A DNA stretch of 64,000 nucleotides from Solen grandis (lineage: Eukaryota > Mollusca > Bivalvia > Adapedonta > Solenidae): NCBI GenBank assembly GCA_021229015.1, contig CM037781.1, positions 38,175,897-38,239,896 on the forward strand, given 5' to 3'. Made by a program: the position numbers and the translations under genes. Below are positions 26,476 through 39,850 of the stretch, piece by piece; the first letter of the stretch is position 1, and every line of letters begins with the position of its first letter. The notes under the pieces are model-generated. The model saw nothing but the letters and a program-made list of their open reading frames with translations, searched no databases and was not told where the DNA came from.

Positions 26476-26879
26476 TTGTAGCATCTTATTCGAGATAGCA
26501 TGGCAATATTTGGTGATATGATCCGTTGAGCTAGGATAAAAGTTGTAAGCAACCAAGGGGATGTCTAATAATGATTAAAAACACATTCGGCCCAGTAATT
26601 GTATCTGAATATCTTACGGACACGAAGTTTCTTGACATTATCGAACGCTGCACTATCGTTTCAGAGAGTAACGTCTAGTGCAAAGAGGTTTCTGTAGGGG
26701 TGTCCCTTGATATTCTCAAATAGGGGACAAATGACCCATTGGTATATAGATAAAAAAAAAAGAAATATTTGGGGCTAATTTTCACGATTTGAAGGTCAAA
26801 ACTGGCAATATTGTTTGCCTGGGAAAACCCTGTTTTTGAAAATTTACACATTCTTATGTTGCGTTGTTTACAACGCAAC

Positions 26880-27020
26880 ATATTGTAACTAATGCAAAAT
26901 TACAATACTGGAAACCCAAATTTAATGCCCTCTATCGGGCCAGATATATGTGCAACTGTTTGCTCGTTAAATCGTTATATAAATAAAAGACAATGAATGA
27001 ATGAATGAATGAATGAATGA
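26880..27020 (+). mobile_element. LINE-like 3' tail ending in (GAAT)n
   Basis: A block ending AAATAAAAGACAATGAATGA followed by further GAAT units. The arrangement resembles the ACTT-tailed fragment near 14.1 kb and suggests another 5'-truncated non-LTR copy. Only the tail is present. Confidence 0.4.
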
Positions 27021-27480
27021 AGTTGCAGTGTCGTAATCATTTCTCTGCTAATTCAGAAGAAACTTCAATGTATGAAAGTACCACAATGATTATAGATGTT
27101 GTCAGGGCACAATTTTCATTTAAATATATTCGACCCTCAAAGCAAAATGATATATTAGTTAGAAGATCAATTTGATGTGGGCAATCAATAGAACAGTTCT
27201 AAATTACAAGCATTTTGACTTTCGTGCTGAATAATCGCAACAATAAGACTCTCAGCCCGTTGATTTTAAGGATTAAAACTATAATGCATACATCCACCCT
27301 CCCCCTGTAACGTTCATCATTCCATGGGTTAAATATACTTTAAAAAAAAACAAACAAGGTCACAACACTGACATTTTGCATTTTCATGCAATTGTGTCTT
27401 AAATTTCAATGAAAAAGGAAACTAAGTTCCTTGGTTTATTGAACGTTACACATGGATCGTAGAAAAATAATATGAGTTAA

Positions 27481-27533
27481 AAAACAACAACAACAAACAG
27501 AAAAACAACAACAGCAACAACAACAACAACAAA
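27481..27533. repeat. (CAA)n-rich microsatellite
   Basis: Imperfect CAA/AAC triplet run with A-rich interruptions. Confidence 0.9.
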
Positions 27534-27942
27534 ATTTAGAAGGAGATGAACTCCTTGATGTCCTGACACTTTTTTTAAACTAAGACCTAACGCTCAGACA
27601 CTTAACTCATTTATAATGTGTATATACACTTACATGGTCACCGTTCAACAATATCTTTCCAAATAAGTAAAGGTATAGAAATACTTTTCGCATTTTAACG
27701 ATAGAAGAAACGTTAACATGTACATGTCATTTGATCAAGATCGAGCGAAAACAAAATAAGAACATGATTTACAAAACTTGCAGTTTCATTAATATGTTAG
27801 TGTTATTAGGCTTTTTTTTTTCATGTTCGTTCATATGTTTACCCATGCTACGCGACTTTCTATACATATTTCGAGCGTAATTAGGATTAGGGTGAGGCAT
27901 GAACGCTGTGATAATATACAGAAATACACATTAGTAACTTAA

Positions 27943-28095
27943 GGTAAAGTCCCTGTAATGGTTCCGCTATGTCTTGGACCACTTAACCTTTACCAAGATA
28001 ACCAAGGTACCCCAAAAAACATTAGGAAACCTTGGTTATCTCCATGAAAGGCCATACGATCCGAAATATAGCGGAACCATTTCAGGGACTTTACC
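27943..28095. mobile_element. 153-bp MITE with GGTAAAGTCCCTG TIRs and TTAA duplication
   Basis: The ends are 28-bp inverted repeats with one mismatch (GGTAAAGTCCCTGTAATGGT.. and its complement). TTAA flanks both sides (27939-27942 and 28096-28099). A second, inner inverted repeat (AGATAACCAAGGT / ACCTTGGTTATCT) makes the whole element foldable. The TTAA target is characteristic of piggyBac-type transposases. Confidence 0.9.
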
Positions 28096-29261
28096 TTAAG
28101 CTGTCGTGTACTCCTTTTCCCCATGCTTTGAAAGCGTCGGTAAATCTAATCACTGCTTTCTCACACGGCGTTGTGAGTCGCTTTGAAATATTAATACAGC
28201 CTGCTCGTAGATTTGACACTAATTGGCTGTCATTGTATAATGTACACAGTGTCCTGCGACATTTTGAAGCCGTCACAAGATGAAGACATACTTATCTTGT
28301 CGCAAGCACTCACAGACTCTGCCAGTCACTATTAGAGTCTTCCCATAATGCAATGTGTCCAAGGCAACCGGCAGGAAGTTAGACAGTACCAGCATCTTGA
28401 TATATGTGTTGCGCTTCAAATTGCGCCTTTCGAATATGTTGAAGATATGCGCAATTCAAGAGACAGGACAGACTAAAAATACTTTGTTGTACTATATGAT
28501 CATTGTATGACACAACGTCTTCTTAAAAGCTCTCAAAAGATGCGCCGTAACGGGGCGTAGGTATTTATGTGTGAAACCCATTTATTTTTCCAACATGCAT
28601 TTAGCCCATTAATCATACTTACCCTATCTAACATAAAAATGCTATGTAAATTAGCCTATGTACAGAAGTGTATATAGGCTACAGCATTCAGTCCATTTAG
28701 AACGGTTAAATAGGCCAAATGGGCTGATTGATGTAGCCTATGTGTGACATATGATCATACATCGTAAATATTGGCCGCTAAAATGGAAGGGAGCTTGCCA
28801 TGATTGGAAAGGTAATTTTCTATATGTTTATTTTGTGTCAGTTATTTAAATCCACAGATAAAGTCAGATTAAACAGGCTTGCGTGCTATACTAACTGTAC
28901 CGTGAGAATAAAAAATAATTTGATAAATTAACCAAACTGATATTTATATGCGCTTACTCTGTTTTTTTTCTTTCTTTTTTTCTATTGTGATATGATTATG
29001 TTGACCTTGATTGTATTTGTATGTAATTGTGTTTATGGATGAGAAATATGTGCTGTGTTAATATCCGAGGACATGAAATATATGTTCTGTTCCTATAGCC
29101 ATAAAGCTTCATACTGCTGTTACTCACAATCAATAAATTTCCAGTCATTTTATTACATTGGTGGTTTTGGGATAAAATATATTCGAACCTGGACAAATTG
29201 TATTTTACCACAGTCTGTTAAAATATTAAAGAAAAATTAAATGCGACAATACCGGTGTCCT

Positions 29262-29521
29262 ATAATATCTGCCTGCTTTTAATAGCTGCAAGATAGATGG
29301 GTCGTGGAAAACTGTCCCTTGCCAGGCGCTATGAAGCATATAAGGGCAGTTCCAGGACTGGTTGACTCTGTGTCAGGATAATGTGACTGGGTGTAGTATC
29401 ATGCCATATGCCTACAGTGTGATACTGCAGTGTGGCAGCAGTATGTCTGTCTCAAGTAGACATAGTCTCCAAATGATTGAAATAATGTCGGTGGGACTTT
29501 AAACCCAACAAACAAACAAAC
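29262..29521 (+). mobile_element. Dispersed SINE-like repeat with (ACAA)n tail
   Basis: The body contains GGTTGACTCTGTGTCAGGAT, GTAGTATCATGCC and GATACTGCAGTGTGGCAGCA, and it ends in GGACTTTAAACCCAACAAAC plus further ACAA units. A diverged relative lies at 6670-6780. The oligo-ACAA tail indicates retrotransposition in the plus orientation. Confidence 0.6.
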
Positions 29522-29695
29522 TCAATATCGGGGATTTTTCAATGACTCAGAGGTCTTGTTGTCAGCAAGTGTCAGCAATTCAGATCAATCAAATTTCTAT
29601 TCTAAGCCACACACACACACACAAACTGGATTGCTCTAACTGGATGCCTCTATGCACTTGGGGTTTGCAGGTTATAAGCTTGAAGTCGCAGGATG

Positions 29696-29719
29696 ACAAC
29701 AACAACAACAACAACAACA
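29696..29719. repeat. (ACA)n microsatellite
   Basis: Eight AAC triplets in a row. Confidence 0.9.
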
Positions 29720-30169
29720 TTTTCAAAGGATACTTACATTATATTTTCTGGAAGAGTAAAAAGAAAAAGATGCATTTCATATATTATTATCTATGGCTTT
29801 GAATTAATACTAACCAAGAAAACGATATTGACACTTGTAATATGATTGTCGAAAAACATGTTCAAACAGTGTAGAAATTACATGAGCGTTATAAATATTT
29901 TGGAACGCATGGAAAGAGACGCTATAATTTTAAGTGTTTCCCTTCAATTTAGGAGTCGAAAAATGAATTATCTAAAATGTTGAAATTCGCCGGAGAGCAA
30001 CAAGTGGAAATTTGGATCAATCTTTTGCACGAGATCGGTGTTTTCGGATGATGGAATGATGGGAAATTAGATTTGTGGGAACATCCAAACATGTCACGAG
30101 CTCCTTCTTAGACTTCATTCGATTTTAGAACTTGTTTGCAGTTGTAATTCCACATTTTCTTTCCAATGA

Positions 30170-30193
30170 TTTTTTTTTTTTTTTTTTTTTTTT
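30170..30193. repeat. Poly-T tract
   Basis: 24 consecutive T bases. Confidence 0.95.
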
Positions 30194-30724
30194 GTACTAT
30201 TTTTTCATAGATTGAAATACACTTTCCCCATGTGAATGTACAACCTTTACATTAAGCTTTAATTATTTTTCATTCATTTTTTTTCTTTTCATACAAAAGA
30301 ATATGTGAAATAGTTCGTGTTTAAATTGATATGAAATAAAAATCATATAATTCTTTTTACAAACACCATTATTGTCATGGATTCATACCTTATAGTACTG
30401 CAGATAATTGGAGTCTTGAGACATTCAAGGTGTTACTCGCGGCCCCCTAAAATCCAAAATGTTCTCCGTCAAAAAAGAAAGTGTGCGTGACTCTTTATCG
30501 TGTAACGTTGTAACCATTCAACAAATGTTTGTCAAATTTTCAGCACACAATAATTACACAAATGCCATTCAGATGCACACATATGAACCTTTCATTTAGT
30601 GCCAAAGATGTGCAAATATTTTCTTTCGTACGAGGTTGTCAACCATATGAACGCTTTCCTTATTACTTGAGCATAGACATTACCTCATCTTTTCTGTACA
30701 ATATTGTCTATTATAAATTCAATT

Positions 30725-30850
30725 TTGTTGGTACATATATTCGTGGATTCATGTTCTAGAGAGCTTGAGGTTTACTAAATGAGCATTTTCATCGGTATCA
30801 ATGCTCGTGGGAAAATCCATACACGAAATCAATAAAAAAAAATCCCACAA
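30725..30850. mobile_element. Degraded relative of the TACTGTAAAATCAT MITE
   Basis: Shares ATTCGTGGATTCATGTTCTA, GAGGTTTACTAAATGAG and CCATACACGAAATC in the same order as the interior of the element at 25565-25776. The inverted-repeat tips are lost. Confidence 0.5.
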
Positions 30851-31368
30851 ACATGTGTTATTCTACATATTACATGTATATAAAGGGCAGACACCTATAA
30901 CACGTAGTACATGAATGGTATGATATTGCAATTGAATCGGCCAATACTGAAGCTACCCTTATTCGATATGAACTGGAATTATATCTAGATTTAAATTGGA
31001 GATCAAACCAAACACCGCTTGATTCTGAGGAGGACACACAAGCTGGTAACCAAGCGAAGCCGATATTTGTTAAAATCGAAATCAGCGGTTCCTGTTTTTT
31101 ATGCGTTCCTTTACATCATCTGCTGTCGTAATTGACAACACCCAAGCTTCTCGTGGTGAGGCACTAGGCAGTAAACATGTCCACTGGGATGATGCAAATC
31201 TAATCATTTCGGTCTTGGGAATTAAACTAAATTAGTAAGAAATTGAACTGTCAGAGTTTCCAGAGAATCTTCAAATTATTATTTACGTTGTTGGTATATT
31301 GTAGTTTTAAGAGCATTTATTTTCGAAAACTGAAGACGTTATTAGAACGTATATGTTTATTAATGAAT

Positions 31369-31434
31369 GGCTACAACATATATTGAAGTTGGCTACAACA
31401 TATATTGAAGTTGGCTACAACATATATTGAAGTT
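31369..31434. repeat. 22-bp tandem triplication
   Basis: Three perfect copies of a 22-bp unit that begins GGCTACAACATATATTGAAG. Confidence 0.97.
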
Positions 31435-32492
31435 GTCATTTTCCTTATGCACTTATTGTCAGTGGTCTGCCGCTCAAGTGTTAACATAAACATGTGGCTT
31501 GTTAAATGATAGGGAAAAATGTCATGGGAAATCTCACACTGGGCAAATCCTTGATTTTGTTTAAACAATCCTACGTTAACGCTATGACTCAAAATTTTAT
31601 ATAAATAATTCATAAACTTTATAAAGACTACCTCATTTAGAATTAAGAACACCTCACTCGTAATTACGACCACCTTACTCCGAACTAAGACCGCCTCATT
31701 GTCACAAGGACCCCCATAGAGAGGCATTATTCGTGTATCTTTTTTATTTTTATCTTATTTTCATTATAAACAATAAATATCTTTAAAAAATGCGATGTTG
31801 ATGGAGATTAAAGTAATGGATAATGAATAACGCTTTTCTGATGCATGAATTATTATCTGTAAAGCATAGATAAAGCATACACTCCACCGAAATCGACGGA
31901 GTAGATCTAAATTATAATGAAGCGGGCGATAACCGTCTTTTAATCAGTCATTCAAGGACGGTGAAACTGCTTACTTGTACGGAACATACTTTTCGATTGT
32001 GCAGATACACGTATTTATGAAGTTTGGTCCGGCATAGGTCTCAATATGCATTGAAAAGAAGTGTTTTGATACAATTATAATCCAGTCTGGATACTTAGTA
32101 CAAATTTCGTGAATACGAAGCATACAGAGTACATGAAATCCAGATGCTTGACAAATCAGTATAGGCATTTTCAACCAATGAAAACCGTTCAGATATTCGT
32201 TTGGTCATTATCAATAAATAGGTCAAAAGTGAAGTTAGACAGTTACGCCAAAATAAAAAGGAAGTATAAAACAACGAATGTTTTTGTTTAAACATATCTA
32301 TTAAGTTCAAATTGCGTACACGATCAAGTGTAAACGTTTTCATTAAAATAAAATGGATTAGAAAACATGCAAGTTAGTGTGATTATATGTTAATTTAGTT
32401 AAATGATGGTGTTAACTAATTGACATAACGTTGGCATTATAATGAGAGGTATCCGGCAGGTAGGCATGAATAATGGATAAACATGAAGTTAA

Positions 32493-32726
32493 CCCTTTCC
32501 CTCATATAGACTCATTTTGACGCACTCTATAGGTACCACATAAAGCCTGATCTGCAGAAAACCACAGGTAAACCTTACCAAATTTAATTATAAAGTCCTC
32601 ATTTCCAGACCACTGAGGAGCAGCGAACAGCATAAAACCTGATCAGCCTGCGAGTTACTCGCAGGCTGATCTGGTTTTATGCTGTTCGCATAGGTCTTTT
32701 CATGGTGTCCTCTATGAGGGAAAGGG
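32493..32726. mobile_element. piggyBac-like MITE with central hairpin, copy 1
   Basis: 234 bp, flanked on both sides by TTAA (32489-32492 and 32727-32730). Terminal inverted repeats are CCCTTTCCCTCATA. The centre is a 32-bp inverted repeat with a 3-base loop (arms 32623-32654 and 32658-32689, one mismatch), beginning GCGAACAGCATAAAACCTGA. CCCTTT ends with TTAA targets fit piggyBac-mobilised elements. There is no coding capacity. Confidence 0.93.
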
Positions 32727-33002
32727 TTAAGCTGCACATCAGGAGCTGTCTTATGTTGTTGTTAAAGAGTTTACCGTTCCCGCTGTAAGTGAAAAATAAG
32801 TGACAACAACAAGTTAATATGTGCTCATTATCAACTTCACAACTGGTGTCTTACATATTTGTTTGCAAAACTATGCAGTTGACCATATCGATATGAAAAT
32901 GCTATTCCTAATCCAACAGAACGTTTTACTCTCATTGATAAAAATTTAGGGAAATAAAGTAAAACACCAGTGTGTCGGAATATTAAACTTTAAGAATAAT
33001 CA

Positions 33003-33130
33003 CGATTAAAAGTTTAAACTTTATTTGTTTTACATCGATTACAACACTCTCGATTGCTCTGGTAGCAGCGTATGTGGTCACTATTGTGAGAGAGAACCGG
33101 AGATCCCGGAGAAAACCCACGTGTCTGGAC
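33003..33130. mobile_element. Fragment of SINE family B
   Basis: Contains AAACTTTATTTGTTTTACAT, GCGTATGTGGTCACTATTGT and CCCGGAGAAAACCCACGTGT. These match the SINE-derived part of the 1.39-kb repeat (about 2330-2450) and the tail of the full element at 34212-34420. Confidence 0.6.
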
Positions 33131-33503
33131 GATTAATCGGTTATATCTATAGGCAGATACTGAGGAACTGACAGTTTAAGTTATTGATTCACCTACGTTA
33201 AAAACACTACTGGCTAACGGCTTCACCTTTAAACATAAAACTGCAGCAAAATTCGAAATAACGTTTTTACCTATGTTACAATGTGTGTAGTTCGATTTAA
33301 GAATAAAATCTTTACAAAATTTATCATATTACATGTATACTTATATTTTGTGTGAAATCTTATTTATATGTCGAATGATAACAAAATTTCCTCTTACAAA
33401 AAGAAATACTTATAACAAAAAGTTACAAAAATTCCTTTTTGGTTTCTGCGCGGTTGCTCTACTCCTTCATCAAGTGAACGTTAATATATCTGTAGGTAAA
33501 CGT

Positions 33504-33602
33504 CTAAACCCGTGTCGTGGTGATAACGTATTGCTGAGCCCCAGGTGACGACAATGCTTGGACATTTTCGCGGCCATAAAACTCCGACCAACACGCCGCC
33601 AT
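33504..33602 (-). promoter_or_regulatory. Possible transcription start with ATGGCGGC initiator/YY1-like motif
   Basis: On the minus strand, GACAATGGCGGCGT begins a 32-codon ORF inside a locally GC-rich, CpG-containing segment. A GATTGG (inverted CCAAT) lies about 45 bases upstream. No downstream exon was recognised. It may be a promoter or YY1-like site, or chance. Confidence 0.15.
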
Positions 33603-34185
33603 TGTCACTAACAGTAGCCTCGTTTTCAGTCGACCAATCGATAATTTTACAAATCGCGGCTGCGTCATATTTCCTTCTTCTCTCCTTCGAGATTGTTTCA
33701 GAACAAAGCACGGGTAATTATATCAAAGTATCGATCACAATGAAGCGGGGAAAGGAAGATGTGCGATTTAGGGCCTGCTAGAAACATTGAGGTTTATACA
33801 TTTAATTGTCGAATAAAGACGATTATTGGACAGGACTGAAATTAACAATCTTGATTCTCTTATAACCCCTTGTGGGTGCATTTTTGCATTTCGATCCATT
33901 TGCGTAAGTTTGTGTACTTGATGAAGTAAATAAATCCCATTCGTTTCAGTTAATTTGATCTGCGGAAGTTGACGCAATGCTGATGGCCATTTAAACACAT
34001 TACAACGGGGGCTGTCGGTTGTTGGTCTCTAAGTTTTGACATGTCTGTTTTGCCTCACTTTCAGCAAGTTAAACGAAATTTATTTTCTTTAGTAATGAAC
34101 GTGTGTTCTTTAAGGCATCACATGTTTAATTTAAAAAAATCCCTGGAATTTAATTATCATTTTACAGAAGTGTTCCTTTTCATAT

Positions 34186-34211
34186 GGTGTGTGTGTGTGT
34201 GTGTGTGTGTG
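34186..34211. repeat. (GT)n microsatellite
   Basis: 13 GT dinucleotides immediately next to the SINE that follows. Confidence 0.95.
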
Positions 34212-34420
34212 TTTAAGGTTTAAAGGTTTAAACTTATTTATTTTACGTCGATTGGAAAACAAGTTCTTACAACTTATATTTATCCCTCTCGACGGTTCCT
34301 GGGTTGAACCAGTACTTTGCGCCTGGGAAGGTTGTGAAGAATTCTTGCCTCCAACGGGGTTCGAACCCACAACCTTCGGATCCGTAATCAGATACGTTAC
34401 CACTGGACCACGTTGTGTGT
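34212..34420 (-). mobile_element. tRNA-derived SINE, family B, full length, minus strand
   Basis: Read on the minus strand: tRNA-like head with box A (GTGGTCCAGTGGTAACGTAT) and a perfect box B (GGTTCGAACCCC), then a body with GGCAAGAATTCTTCACAACC, and an AT-rich 3' end (GACGTAAAATAAATAAGTTT) with a repeated TTTAAACC tail. Its 3' half also occurs inside the 1.39-kb tandem unit and near 33.0 kb. Confidence 0.9.
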
Positions 34421-34566
34421 GTGTTTAACTAATAATTTCGTAAACTTCAAATAGCATATCAGACTAAATTCTTTCCCTTTCTGTAACCCAGAAACTATCA
34501 AAATCATGTTAATTATAACGCATTACTGACTGGCAAAGGCATTATCACTCCATTAAATACCGGAGC

Positions 34567-34604
34567 GTTTTTTATTTATTTATTTTTTTATTTATTTATT
34601 TTTA
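34567..34604. repeat. (TTTA)n-like microsatellite
   Basis: Imperfect TTTA/TTTAT repeats interrupted by a T run. Confidence 0.85.
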
Positions 34605-36289
34605 TAATCAATTTAATTACAAGAACAAAGAAAACAACAACAACTAACAATCGGCAACGTAATATACAATTAGCAGTTGAATAAACTCTGTCCCATTTCT
34701 GTCTATTTTTCCAAACATACGTCTACTTATTTTTGGAGTTCAGACAAGAGTATTACTGTTGCACTGGCTCGTAAAACTCGTTATATGTATCAGGGTATTT
34801 TTGGACATTAATTCAGTTTCTGTCAAGAAATTCAGTACCACTTAGATCGAGGTCCATTCGTATGGTCGATAGCATCTACAGTGTTTTTATGGTAATCCGA
34901 CACAATAAAACAGGCTTTCTATTTCTAAACCAATGAGCCAAAATGGCCTCCATAACGTGCAGACCCTTTGGTAAGCAGTAAATAATGCTTAACTGTGGTA
35001 AAACAAGTGGACAGGGCGGTCAGATGGACTGGTTAATGACGGAACATGGCCAAGTGTCTTATGGGGTATTTTACCGATCAATGATTAAGGTAACAAAGGG
35101 ATAAGGGGGATAACCAATGTTTTGCAAACAAGGATTCAACATTTCACAAGCTCAAACAGTCTCTCATCTCATGGTCACGTGACCAAACATTCTTCTCGTT
35201 TCACACCACAACTCTTCTCCTGGGACTTAATGTCACAGGTCCGATTTTCCATATATAATCTAGACATATTCCAATGAAATCCGTCCCTTTACTACGACAT
35301 ACTGGTAAAACATGGCATGGATCTTACCTTAATCAAAGAACGTTAATTTTATCGAGAACGATATTCATGTAGTTATAATGAACACAAAATGTTATTGTAC
35401 ATATACAGTATTTTATTTTTCAGACATAGAATTCATACACATTTGCCACCTTGCATGGATATATATTCAAGTTCATAGATGAATACCTTTTTTGTGAGAT
35501 GACAAGGTCTTGACGTTCCCTGAAATTCACATGTACCTGTACTGACTTTCCTAATTTCCCTGCAAAAAGCAGTTTTCAGTTCATCTAGGTCCTTTGGTAA
35601 AGGTTTGAAAACTCTGCCTCTTAAATTCCCCAGAGTTAGAAGTCAAAAGATGGAACGACCATTGACATTTTTCGTAAATTGTCTCTTAAGTTTTTGGATA
35701 AACAATCGTTTTACTATTTCGTCATCACAAAGTCATGACGTCAACATTTTCTCGAAATCTCTGAGCAAATAAATCTTTATGATGCATCTTCAGTTTGATA
35801 TAGATCTAATAATTAAACATCAAATTAGTTCATAAATAAGAAATAAACTGCCATTTGTACTGACTTATTCACTGATCTTTACACCACTTAAAACATTGGA
35901 TTTTACCTTAATCCCAGAACTTAAAATATATATAATTTATTCCTTGATCTTTAACGCACTGCTTAAAACACTATTTTTTTTTTTTAAATTCTACTAGACT
36001 CTTCCAAAGTCCGTCATCCTAAAAAAGAAACTACAACAAATATTCGACCTTACCTACTTCGTATATTAAAATATTTCCTATTTCAGCTCCATCGATTATT
36101 TAAGTTCTGATTAAAATAATTCCTCAATCAGAGGGTTTTGCTTGTTAATGTCTTAACATTGGACGCTATCTTAAGCCTTCTGGCATTTCAAGTTTAAAAA
36201 AAATATTTTATCATTGTTTCTAAAACATTGAAAATTACCTATTTCTTGTTTTTAACATTTGACACTACCTTTTTAAATACCCCCATGAA

Positions 36290-36800
36290 ACATTGAACAT
36301 TACCTAAATCCTTGATCGCTAAAATACCTCACAAAACATTGAACATTACTTTAATCCTTGATCGCTAAAATACCCATAATACATGAACATTACCTTAATC
36401 CTTGATCGCTAAAATACCCCATAATAATTGAACATTACCTTAATCCTTGATCGCTAAAATACCCCTTAATTATTGAACATTACCCTAATCCTTGATCGCT
36501 AAAATATCCCATAAAACCTTTAAACATTACCTTAATCCTTGATCGCTAAAATACCCATACAAAATTTAAATATTATCTTAATCCTTGATCGCTAAAATAT
36601 AGCATAAAACATTTAAACATTACCTTAATCCTTGATCGCTAAAATACCCATAAAAAATAAATATTACCTTAATCCTTGATCGCTTAAATACCCATAAAAA
36701 ATTAAATATTACCTTAATCCTTGATCGCTAAAATACCTATAAACATTGAGCATTACCTTAATCCTTGGTCGCTAAATACCCCATAAAACATTAAACATAT
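36290..36800. repeat. 45-bp minisatellite, about 11 copies
   Basis: The core CCTTGATCGCTAAAATAC recurs at intervals of 43-47 bases (36310 to 36763). The variable part contains CATTGAACATTACCTTAAT. Unit length varies by a few bases, so the array is old. Confidence 0.95.
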
Positions 36801-38885
36801 CTGAGAAAATGTGTTGTTGTTTTTTTATCTTTTGTGATCCATTCTGTTTTCCTAAATGTTTAGACTTGGAAAGGTTTTGTTCAAAAGCTGCTACATTTGA
36901 CTGCTTTGCACGGATCGCACGGTCGAATATTCAATTCACAAAGGCTGTAACGAATTTAAGAATGGATGGATGGATGTACCTTAAGTAGATTTTGAAGTGC
37001 CTTCCTGATCGAATGGTTGAGGACTCTTGGTCTCGAGCTCGAGTTACAGTCTGGTCACGTGATTCTACCCGGTGCATCTGCTTCCAGAACGTCGCTACAT
37101 GAGACTGTCAAAACCTTCATCAAGAAAGTTATTTACACCACTGACAAGTCTGACTTGAGTAAAGCAAATCAATCGAATGTAATGGAACGAATGATAAGCT
37201 TTGTGCTCGTACTCACGAGGCAATTAAAATATATTTCTTAAATTGGTAAATTTTACGAATCCTTTATTTTCCAAAAAATTAAATTCTCAAACCAAACAGC
37301 TAACTTACAAGATGGAAGGAACACATACATGTATTTACAACTACACAAGCTTTTCTTAATGTTTAGAAATAATCAGAAATACTGTCTGCAAGAGATCACT
37401 GACCAATCACGCAAAGGAAAAAAAAGATGCTTTAAAAATACGATACCCCATTGCAACAAAGCTATAGTGCAAGATATAACATGAAAGATGACTTTTTAGT
37501 ATTGTTACAACGGAGGCTGAATCCATAATGTTATGTCGTTTCTAGTTTGAAACTTGACTTTTAATATATACACAATCTCTCAAGTATGCACCATACGCAT
37601 GCACGTATTAACTAAACCAGCAGACATTGAACGCGTTCACCTCACCATTGCCATCATCTTGGTGGAAATTTCCCAGACCCTCAGTTGAAAGAAAGTAACA
37701 CCTCTTAGCGTATCTTTATTTCAAGGCTGGTTAAATAAAGCGTACGTGAGTCCAGTCAGATAACAGTTTAGCTAGGGCGTTGGTGAAATGACTGAATCTG
37801 AGGAATATTACTCAAGATAACTTACAAAATGATGAACTAGAAAATAATTAAAACGTTACGACATGTTTCTAAATTTAAAAAGCTACATAATTACTGACTA
37901 ACTTACTAACACAGCACTGAATGTGATGAAATATAGGCGAGAAATATTCCGCAAGTATCTGAATTTCACGACACATTTTGAGTATTTCATAGAGTACATT
38001 TCCCTTTATTCCCGGTCTCCAGGCATTGTCGGTATTCTAACAACAAACGATATGAGAAAATATATCAGATCATGAGTTGTTGTGAAAATCCTATCTTGAA
38101 ATTAAAAACAGGCTTAATTAAACGGTGCCAGCTTATGGCTGTACTCAAGCATCACCCAGCATGATTAAGAAACTTTCCAGATATTCAACCCATTCTTGCA
38201 TGTGCAAAATTTTACAAATAGTTGAACCATCATTAAAATGTTTGTTATGATATATTTTGAGATCGAAATCAAAACCTGTTTATGAAGAAACGATACGATA
38301 AGAAAACATAAGATCATGAACAATTTATGCCTTTATTTTTTAACATCAGAGATCCGGATATATACGACTGAGGTACAAGATAAACCGAAGGGAGACGACG
38401 GAAACGAGATGTCGGTATCGTTATTGTAGCAATATTTCAATTTCCCGTGCCGTCACTAGATGCCTTGTCGCCTATTTTATGACACTCATTTTCTCGCCTA
38501 TATTGGTCCAAGGGATTAGCGAACGAAGCGCTCTCGTGATTGCAATTTGTAACTTGGTTTGTTGTCTTGACCAAAATGGCGGTGCTGACGGTTTTAATTA
38601 AGAAACCGTTTCCCAGTCATTTAGTTTTCTATTAGGTTCATACCATATTCCAGGAAGCAATCAAGCTATTTAAGCAATTGATGGCGCCATTCATATTTGA
38701 GAAGAACCAAATTCAAATTTGAGAAGGAATAATGAATTGTTTTAATTCTTTAAATGACTTAAACGGACAGCGTAGTTTTTTGACGCAAGCTTTGCAGTCT
38801 CTTGTCATATAAACAATGATAACAAGAAATATTTTGCAAAAAGACATTCGGCGTTGATGGAGATTACAGTAATGGAGAATGTATT

Positions 38886-38908
38886 TTTTTTTTTTTTTTT
38901 TTTTTTTT
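38886..38908. repeat. Poly-T tract
   Basis: A run of about 23 T bases next to an AT-rich segment. Confidence 0.9.
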
Positions 38909-39815
38909 GAGTTTAACATTTATTGTCCCCGTAACATAGATAGCAGTGAGAATGTATGATTTTTAAATCATACAAAGCGTTCCCTTCAAACATATTAAAA
39001 TATAATAAACTGCAGATGTTTATAGCGGTCGGACCGATACATGTCTCAATATGCATATGTACATCTAAGAGAAGTGTGTTGATGAGACATCTACATATTA
39101 ATCAAATACACGTAAACTGTGATTCATTCCAAATACTTAATTAATATTTTGTGAATTCGAAGTATCTAGTTAGCTAGTGGCCATCGCAACAAATATTGTG
39201 CGTATTTCCCCTTTCTACCAGTGAAAATCCTTCCTTCATTTGGTCTTATCCTGCGTCTTCAAACATAAATAGGTAGAACAGCTACGCCGAAAATTTACGA
39301 TTTAGCATCACAGTTTGTAAACAATAGGGAACAATTAGATATATAGAGAAATTTTGTGAACAACACGCTGATCTACCGTTTAATATTTATCAGTCTCGTA
39401 TGGTTCGTACACACACGCAGATATCATAATTTACTGTAAAATCATTTGAAGTCAAGTTTAGTCTATATGAAAGACAGTTTAGTGGGGGATTCAAGATTTT
39501 CGCTGGGTTGATATTCAAGGAAAATGTCATTCAAAATAAAAGCGCGATGACGATGATTATTTTGGCATGATATGCTTTAATTTTTTTATCCTTTGCTGTT
39601 CGGTCGAAGCTATTTGCTTGTGGTCAAAAAATGGTTTTTGATTGGCCTTGATCTATTTTCAGATATTTTTAACTTACAAGGGAGATATTAGCCAAACTGC
39701 TTATAAAATAGTTGTTTATAATTTAATTAAAATGTATATATTTTTTAAATACATGTAAATGGATTTTGAAAAATTCGATGCGATACGTGCTTTGCCTTGT
39801 CTACTCGAACAATCT

Positions 39816-39816
<1 letters not shown>

Positions 39817-39841
<25 letters not shown>
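39817..39841. repeat. Poly-A tract
   Basis: About 25 consecutive A bases. No retroelement body was recognised upstream. Confidence 0.9.

Positions 39842-39850
<9 letters not shown>

Noticed and set aside
26261..26552. Plus- and minus-strand ORFs with Arg/Pro-rich products
   Set aside because: Both lie within the family A SINE and are not protein genes.
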